Assembly: GCA_934515035.1 (NCBI GenBank)
Contig: CAKSXP010000086.1
Location: 1 to 7,611, forward strand
Direction of reading: 5' to 3'
From: an uncultured Oscillospiraceae bacterium
GTDB taxonomy: Bacteria > Bacillota > Clostridia > Oscillospirales > Oscillospiraceae
DNA: 7,611 bases
Of this stretch, positions 3,952 through 7,611 are shown one piece after another. The notes below the pieces were generated by a model that saw nothing but the letters and a program-made list of their open reading frames with translations, was not told where the DNA came from and searched no databases. The position numbers and the translations under genes were made by a program. Numbering within the stretch: position 1 is the first letter of the stretch; each line of letters begins with the position of its first letter.

Positions 3952-5583
3952 GTGAACACGCTGGCGGGCGTGCTGTTCGGGCCGACCTCCACTAACGGTG
4001 GTCAGGACTGGATAAACAACGACTATGACAGACTCTCGGTTCGGGAGACCGCCGTTTATCAGGGGCTCAAGGAGCTCGGAGTTAAAGGCAGCGATGCGAT
4101 GAGGCTTGTGGAGGAGATAAGCGAGGCAGAGGACGACGGGCCGAACGGCCAGCTCAGAGCAGACACCGGCCTTGACGTATTCCGCACACGCGAGGAAAAG
4201 CAGCGGCAGAGCCTTGAGAACAGCGGACTCTCAGACGCGGAGAAGGCCGTTGTATATTACGGGCTCATCGCCTCCGACGCGGAGCGGGCAAAAATCGACG
4301 CACTTGCTGCGGGCGGCGTTGACGAAACGACTGCGGTCATGGCGGCATATAAGCTCGACGGCGTCGGCGCCGATCTTGATGAAAACGGAGACAAGATACC
4401 CGGCAGCGGGGAGAGAAACCGGTTCGCGGTGCTCGACGGGCTCGACACCACCGACGACGTGCGCCTTGCGCTGTTCTATGAGATGGCCGCGAAGGACACG
4501 ACGAGGGACAACATAGACGCGCTGCGGGAAAACGGCCTTGACGACGGCTTGATCTATTCCGCCGTCAGCGCCTTTGCCGGGTGCACCGGAGAACGGGACG
4601 AGGACGGACGGCTCGTGAGCGGGAGTCTGAAGGAGTCGAAAGTGGAGGCACTGGACGCGCTGGATGCGTATGACTCCGAAAAGCTGGAGCTTTATTATCA
4701 GTTTCTGGCCAGCGAAACGGAGCTTGACAGCATCGACGATCTGCGCGAGTGCGGGCTTGACAGCAGCACGATATATCAGGGGATCAGGGCAGCCGGCAGC
4801 GGGACCCAAAACGAGAAGATGAACGGCATCCGTGATCTGGAGCTCCCGGACGAGGACGCGGCGGCGCTGTATTTCACGCTGGCGGCGGGCAACGGCGACA
4901 TGGAGGAATATGACCGATGGAGCAGCCGCTATGGAATGACTGCGGAAGAGTTTTACCGCTACAAGCAGGAAACGCGCTTCGCGGGAGCGAACAAAGCCGA
5001 CGTCCTTGACGGACTGGACTTTTCCACGGAACTGAAAGCGGCTATATACTTCGAGGACATCGCCTCAAAGAGCACCCGCGAGGAGAGCCTGAAACTGCTT
5101 GTGAACGACATCTCGCAGGCCGAGTATTATACCTATCTGCGCGACACGGACGACTATGAGAAAACGCTTGATGCCGACGGCGATGTTATCAGCGGTTCTA
5201 TTACTGCACAGCAGCTTGAATACATTGCACAGATGGACGACCTTGACGACACGCAGAGGACCTTTATGTGGCTCAACGGCGCGGCAAGCGCGACCCAGCG
5301 GACGATGTATCAGCAGCATGTTGTCGGCGCAAGGGCGCTCGGGATAGACATGTATACGCTGGCCTGCTTTATCACGGAGCTGTTTGCCAGCACGTCCGAG
5401 AAATACGGCTCGTCCAAGAAGGAGAAGGTCATGGCTTATATCGACTCGCTCGATCTCGACAGCGACCAGAAGGATTACCTCTATATGATGGAATACGCTG
5501 CGAGCGGGCTGAGAAAAACGCCGTGGCACACCGGGACCGACTATTCACGGTATCTTGTCGGCGACTATGATTACGGGCGGTGA
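3952..5583 (+). CDS. Acidic helical-repeat phage protein, possibly lacking its N-terminus
   Basis: From the GTG at 3952 the protein has 543 residues and is strongly acidic. It holds about six degenerate units of 50-60 residues (near 85-138, 158-210, 230-283, 288-341, 350-399 and 420-478) with a core like VLDGLDxxxxxxLALYYxxxAS followed by a helix. A final half unit is KVMAYIDSLDLDSDQKDYLY (493-512). Some junctions carry calcium-loop-like turns: DLDENGDKIPGSG, DEDGRLVSGS, DADGDVISGS. The frame stays open back to 3895, and the extra residues (LKYPVHNDTVGAAAV) look like genuine coding sequence. GGAG (3940-3943) gives the GTG a modest ribosome site. A CTG at 3910, 7 nt after AGGGA, is the alternative. 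The terminal repeat resembles the C-terminal part of large Clostridia phage virion proteins, so a 5' truncation is possible. Function is unknown. Confidence 0.7.
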   Translation: MNTLAGVLFGPTSTNGGQDWINNDYDRLSVRETAVYQGLKELGVKGSDAMRLVEEISEAEDDGPNGQLRADTGLDVFRTREEKQRQSLENSGLSDAEKAVVYYGLIASDAERAKIDALAAGGVDETTAVMAAYKLDGVGADLDENGDKIPGSGERNRFAVLDGLDTTDDVRLALFYEMAAKDTTRDNIDALRENGLDDGLIYSAVSAFAGCTGERDEDGRLVSGSLKESKVEALDALDAYDSEKLELYYQFLASETELDSIDDLRECGLDSSTIYQGIRAAGSGTQNEKMNGIRDLELPDEDAAALYFTLAAGNGDMEEYDRWSSRYGMTAEEFYRYKQETRFAGANKADVLDGLDFSTELKAAIYFEDIASKSTREESLKLLVNDISQAEYYTYLRDTDDYEKTLDADGDVISGSITAQQLEYIAQMDDLDDTQRTFMWLNGAASATQRTMYQQHVVGARALGIDMYTLACFITELFASTSEKYGSSKKEKVMAYIDSLDLDSDQKDYLYMMEYAASGLRKTPWHTGTDYSRYLVGDYDYGR

Positions 5584-5588
5584 GAATG

Positions 5589-5621
5589 AAAAAGGCGATG
5601 GGGAAACCCATTGCCTTTTTT
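5589..5621 (+). terminator. Strong rho-independent terminator at the end of the phage gene block
   Basis: AAAAAGGCGATGGG (5589-5602) pairs with CCCATTGCCTTTTT (5607-5620), 14 pairs with one G-T wobble, around a GAAA tetraloop, then one more T. It lies 6 nt past the stop of the repeat protein. The A-rich arm also makes it a possible terminator for leftward transcription from the fragment at 5639-5746. Confidence 0.9.
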
Positions 5622-5631
5622 GTGAGTATCA

Positions 5632-5646
5632 AAGATAGTTAATCTT
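5632..5646. other. Candidate attachment-site core at the prophage-host junction (attR)
   Basis: AAGAT (5632-5636) and ATCTT (5642-5646) are inverted arms around AGTTA, at the point where the minus-strand fragment stops. Phage genes end on one side and host genes begin on the other. Imperfect dyads of this kind are common at recombinase crossover sites. The partner site and integrase are outside the window, so the exact core cannot be fixed. Confidence 0.4.
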
Positions 5647-5746
5647 CTTCCTTACAGGAGTCTATTATCTTTTTCGTGTGTATGCAGACGGCTTCGTTTA
5701 TGCAGGCCGAACTGTCGATGGGCCCCGGCAATACCCTATCTGCCAT
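5639..5746 (-). pseudogene. 5' fragment of a host gene cut by the prophage (35 codons)
   Basis: On the minus strand an ATG (5744-5746) follows an ideal ribosome site, GGAGGAGG (complement of 5754-5761), by 7 nt. It opens a frame of 35 residues ending at TAA (5639-5641). The peptide begins MADRVLPGPIDSSACINEA and continues VCIHTKKIIDSCKEED. As I recall, many Clostridia encode a protein of several hundred residues starting in the same way (a Pro/Ile-Asp-Ser run, xxEAVCI, then a basic stretch, DSCxxKDC and acidic LxV). The frame stops exactly where that conserved start would continue with Cys-Ile/Leu-Glu-Asp-Leu. The simplest reading is that the element inserted here, supplied the stop, and left the rest of the gene at its far end. 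A real 35-residue peptide with three cysteines is the alternative. Confidence 0.62.
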
Positions 5747-5763
5747 TTTTATACCTCCTCCGG

Positions 5764-5779
5764 ATGAAACGAATTTCAT
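5764..5779. repeat. Small inverted repeat in the leader of the minus-strand fragment
   Basis: ATGAAA and TTTCAT are perfect 6-bp arms around CGAA, directly upstream of the minus-strand ribosome site. It could be a leader hairpin or a binding site. There is no further evidence for either. Confidence 0.3.
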
Positions 5780-5781
5780 TA

Positions 5782-5808
5782 CAGTCTATGCCGCATTTGT
5801 CCCTGTGT
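5782..5808 (-). promoter_or_regulatory. Weak candidate sporulation-type promoter for the minus-strand fragment
   Basis: On the minus strand AC (complement of 5807-5808), a 16-bp gap and CATAGACTG (complement of 5782-5790) resemble the sigma-K pattern AC-N16-CATAnnnTA with one mismatch. CATAGACT also partly fits the sigma-E -10 element. The position, about 20-28 nt before the ribosome site, is right. Such short patterns occur by chance, so this is only a hint that the cut gene is sporulation-controlled. Confidence 0.22.
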
Positions 5809-5850
5809 GAAAAAAACAGAAAATATTCTCTGTACTAGAATAGATTAATA

Positions 5851-5859
5851 TGGTAAAAT
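5851..5859 (+). promoter_or_regulatory. Extended -10 promoter for the DUF4364-asnA operon
   Basis: TGG followed by TAAAAT (5854-5859) is an extended -10 element (TGn plus five of six consensus bases) in an AT-rich stretch. No good -35 box stands 17 bp upstream, which extended -10 promoters tolerate. The start would be near 5866, leaving a leader of about 40 nt before the TTG at 5905. Confidence 0.5.
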
Positions 5860-5904
5860 ACTCAGAAACAGAGGTAAAGTCCTTTCTGAAGGGAGGAGAC
5901 ATCT

Positions 5905-6426
5905 TTGGATAAATTCGGCCTCGTTCATGATAAGCTGGATATCAAGATACTCATTCTGTATATACTCAATCGCCTGCCCGATTTTGTTGACAACTCAACG
6001 CTGGCAGAGCTGTGCCAGTGCGACGCCGGCGTCGGATACTTTGACTATGCCGAGTGCCTTTCCGAGCTGGTCGATACGGGCCATGTATATACCAGCGGCG
6101 GAATGTATGCCTCAACGGAAAAGGGCCGCCGCAACGGAATGACAATCGAGAGCAGCATACCCTATACTGTGCGCATAAAGGCGGAAAAGGCTTTGGCTCC
6201 CGTCGCACAGGAGATGCGCAGAAGCGCGATGATAACGGCGTCGCACGTCCGAGGCAAGAACGACGAACTGATCGTAACGCTCGGCATGTCGGACGGTGTC
6301 AGCGATGTTATCTCAATGCAGCTTCTCATACCGGATGAGGAGACGGCAAATGAGATCGAGAAAAACTTCCGCGCGGACGCCGAGGGCGTTTATAACCGGA
6401 TAATCGGTCTGCTTACACATCAATAA
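5905..6426 (+). CDS. DUF4364 family winged-helix protein
   Basis: This 173-residue protein matches the DUF4364 family of Clostridia in plan. The N-terminal half looks like a winged-helix domain (DKLDIKILILYILNRLPDF, then TLAELCQC, YFDYAECLSELVDTGHVY and a wing around YASTEKGRR). The second half contains IPYTVRIKAEKAL, a strand pair VTLGMSDGVSDVISMQLLIP and a closing helix. DUF4364 proteins are presumed DNA-binding regulators, but no target is established. The start is the TTG at 5905, chosen because GGGAGGAG (5891-5898) stands 6 nt before it and the LDxKxLILYxLN helix begins right after. It is the first gene of the rightward host unit; asnA follows after 17 nt. A role in controlling asparagine synthesis would be a guess from position only. 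Confidence 0.85.
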   Translation: MDKFGLVHDKLDIKILILYILNRLPDFVDNSTLAELCQCDAGVGYFDYAECLSELVDTGHVYTSGGMYASTEKGRRNGMTIESSIPYTVRIKAEKALAPVAQEMRRSAMITASHVRGKNDELIVTLGMSDGVSDVISMQLLIPDEETANEIEKNFRADAEGVYNRIIGLLTHQ

Positions 6427-6443
6427 ACCAGAGGTGCACCAAA

Positions 6444-7457
6444 ATGAACACGATAATTCCCGAGGGATACAAGAGCGTCCTTACAGTTTATGATACGCAG
6501 AAAGCCATCGGTCTGCTCAAACGCCTGTTTGAGGACCGCCTTTCTGCCGCGCTCAACCTTTACAGGGTCTCGGCCCCGCTCTTTGTTGAGGAGAACACCG
6601 GCCTCAACGACAACCTGAACGGTGTTGAACGCCCCGTCACATTTGACGTCATGGTGACGGGAAGGGAGGCCCAGGTGGTACAGTCGCTGGCCAAATGGAA
6701 GCGTTTCGCACTGGCCCGCTATGAGTTTTTCCCGGGCAAGGGCCTGTATACGGATATGAATGCGATACGCCGCGACGAGGAGGTGCTCGACAACCTCCAC
6801 TCGGTGTATGTTGACCAGTGGGACTGGGAAAAGGTGATCGAAAAGAAGGACAGAAATCTGGACTATCTCCGGGATACTGTCAGGAAGATCGTGAACGCTC
6901 TCTGCGACACACAGGATACGATGTGCGCGCTGTATCCGCAGCTCGTTTCCTGCGGCAAGCTCTGCCGCGAGGTGTCTTTTGTGACGGCGCAGGAGCTCGA
7001 GGATATGTATCCGTCGCTCACGCCTAAGGAACGGGAGGATGAATACCTGCGCATACATAAAACCGCCTTCATCATAGGTATCGGCGGAAAGCTCAGGTCT
7101 GGGAAGCCTCATGACGGACGGTCTCCCGACTACGACGACTGGGACCTCAACGGCGATATTCTTGTCTGGAGCGAACTGCTGGGCAGGGCGTTTGAGGTTT
7201 CGTCGATGGGTATCCGCGTTGACCCGGAATCTCTGGACAGACAGCTGACGCTCTCGGGCTGTGACGACAGGCGCAGCCGCACATATCACCGTATGCTGCT
7301 TGACGGAGAGCTACCGCTGACCATCGGCGGAGGTATCGGACAGTCCCGCGTTTCGATGCTGCTGCTGGGCAAGGCGCACATCGGCGAGGTGCAGGCGTCC
7401 ATCTGGGATGAAGAAACGATAGAGGCATGTGCCAAAGCCGGGATAATGCTGCTGTAA
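6444..7457 (+). CDS. asnA: Asparagine synthetase A (aspartate-ammonia ligase)
   Basis: The 337-residue product makes asparagine from aspartate, ammonia and ATP in the cytoplasm, releasing AMP and diphosphate. It belongs to the class II aminoacyl-tRNA-synthetase fold and is close to the E. coli enzyme's 330 residues. Family motifs run the whole length: EENTGLNDNLNGVERPVTFD (49-68), QSLAKWKR (80-87), EFFPGKGLYTDMNAIRRDE (94-112), YDDWDLNGDILVW (230-242), SSMGIRVD (253-260), the ATP-site signature GGGIGQSR (295-302), and EVQASIW near the end. All appear intact, so the enzyme should be active. The ribosome site GAGGTG (6431-6436) is 7 nt before the ATG. It follows the DUF4364 gene by 17 nt and is probably co-transcribed with it. 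I see no T-box leader, though asnA genes in some Firmicutes have one. Confidence 0.97.
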   Translation: MNTIIPEGYKSVLTVYDTQKAIGLLKRLFEDRLSAALNLYRVSAPLFVEENTGLNDNLNGVERPVTFDVMVTGREAQVVQSLAKWKRFALARYEFFPGKGLYTDMNAIRRDEEVLDNLHSVYVDQWDWEKVIEKKDRNLDYLRDTVRKIVNALCDTQDTMCALYPQLVSCGKLCREVSFVTAQELEDMYPSLTPKEREDEYLRIHKTAFIIGIGGKLRSGKPHDGRSPDYDDWDLNGDILVWSELLGRAFEVSSMGIRVDPESLDRQLTLSGCDDRRSRTYHRMLLDGELPLTIGGGIGQSRVSMLLLGKAHIGEVQASIWDEETIEACAKAGIMLL

Positions 7458-7514
7458 AACACGAAAAAACGGCCACAATGGGCCTTAAAAACAATAGTGC
7501 AAAGGAGAAAGACA

Positions 7515-7611
7515 ATGGGAACTTTCAGCGCGTATGATTTTACAGACATCCCGCGGCTCAACGAGGAACAGTCCAAAAGTCCGTTTGCAAAGTTCTATTA
7601 TGAGCCCGTAA
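7515..7611 (+). CDS. Start of an unidentified gene downstream of asnA (partial)
   Basis: An ATG at 7515 follows AAAGGAGAAA (7501-7510) at good spacing and opens a frame that runs to the window's end (32 codons). It begins MGTFSAYDFTDIPRLNEEQ and continues KSPFAKFYYEPV. I do not recognise it with confidence. There is no signal peptide or membrane segment in the visible part. The 57-nt gap from asnA holds no convincing terminator, so it is probably in the same operon. Confidence 0.7.
   Translation, partial: MGTFSAYDFTDIPRLNEEQSKSPFAKFYYEPV

Noticed and set aside
2379..3992. Long open frame on the minus strand (537 codons)
   Set aside because: It is antisense to three plus-strand genes and repeats their tandem duplication in mirrored form; the composition (Arg, Gly, Leu, Cys-rich) is typical of a shadow frame.
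5760..5904. T-box or riboswitch ahead of the DUF4364-asnA unit
   Set aside because: The leader after the best promoter is only about 40 nt and shows no T-box sequence or large stem, so there is no room for such an element.
7465..7495. Terminator after asnA
   Set aside because: GGCC-ACAATG-GGCC gives only a four-pair stem and there is no rightward T-tract; the next gene has a good ribosome site 20 nt further on, so read-through is more likely.
1..7611. CRISPR array, tRNA, rRNA or insertion sequence
   Set aside because: No regularly spaced short repeats, cloverleaf-like segments or transposase motifs were seen on either strand; the only tandem repeat is the coding duplication at 2796-3005.

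Overview
The window reads as the right end of a prophage followed by host chromosome, in a fairly GC-rich Bacillota genome, most likely a gut-type Clostridia of the Oscillospiraceae kind. That placement is an inference. It rests on strong GGAGG ribosome sites throughout, a DUF4364 protein, an r1t-type holin, a Hol_Tox-type mini-toxin, and a short fragment resembling a clostridial gene family.

Positions 1-2415 hold a lysis module with regulatory additions. At the left edge a minus-strand gene starts at position 9 and leaves the window. Its promoter is near-consensus and carries a 12-bp palindrome in the spacer. Reading right are an XhlA-like coiled-coil/membrane protein (135-455), a complete-looking type I toxin-antitoxin locus (494-804), a small two-helix holin (841-1038) and a two-domain endolysin (1048-2415). 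The endolysin joins an NAGPA-like phosphodiester glycosidase domain to a zinc amidase and an SLH-like tail, with possible internal translation starts before the second and third parts. The toxin-antitoxin locus has a consensus promoter for a 28-residue toxin, an opposing consensus promoter for an antisense RNA of about 93 nt, a shared bidirectional terminator, and a hairpin that can bury the toxin's ribosome site.

Positions 2416-5621 hold three more plus-strand genes: an unrecognised 77-residue protein, an Ala/Gly/Gln-rich coiled-coil protein with a 35-residue tandem duplication, and a long acidic protein built of about six degenerate helical repeats with DxDxDG-like loops. The last two resemble phage virion-associated proteins from memory, but they lie after the lysis genes. 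The last one has no good start codon at the natural beginning of its sequence and may have lost its N-terminus. A strong hairpin terminator (5589-5621) ends the block.

Positions 5622-7611 are host DNA. Directly after the terminator is a minus-strand 35-codon fragment (5639-5746) with an ideal ribosome site. Its sequence looks like the beginning of a much longer clostridial, possibly sporulation-linked, protein. I infer that the element inserted into this gene and that the junction (attR) lies near 5630-5650. Divergent from it are a DUF4364 winged-helix protein, asparagine synthetase A (asnA), and the start of another gene at 7515, which together look like a co-oriented operon.
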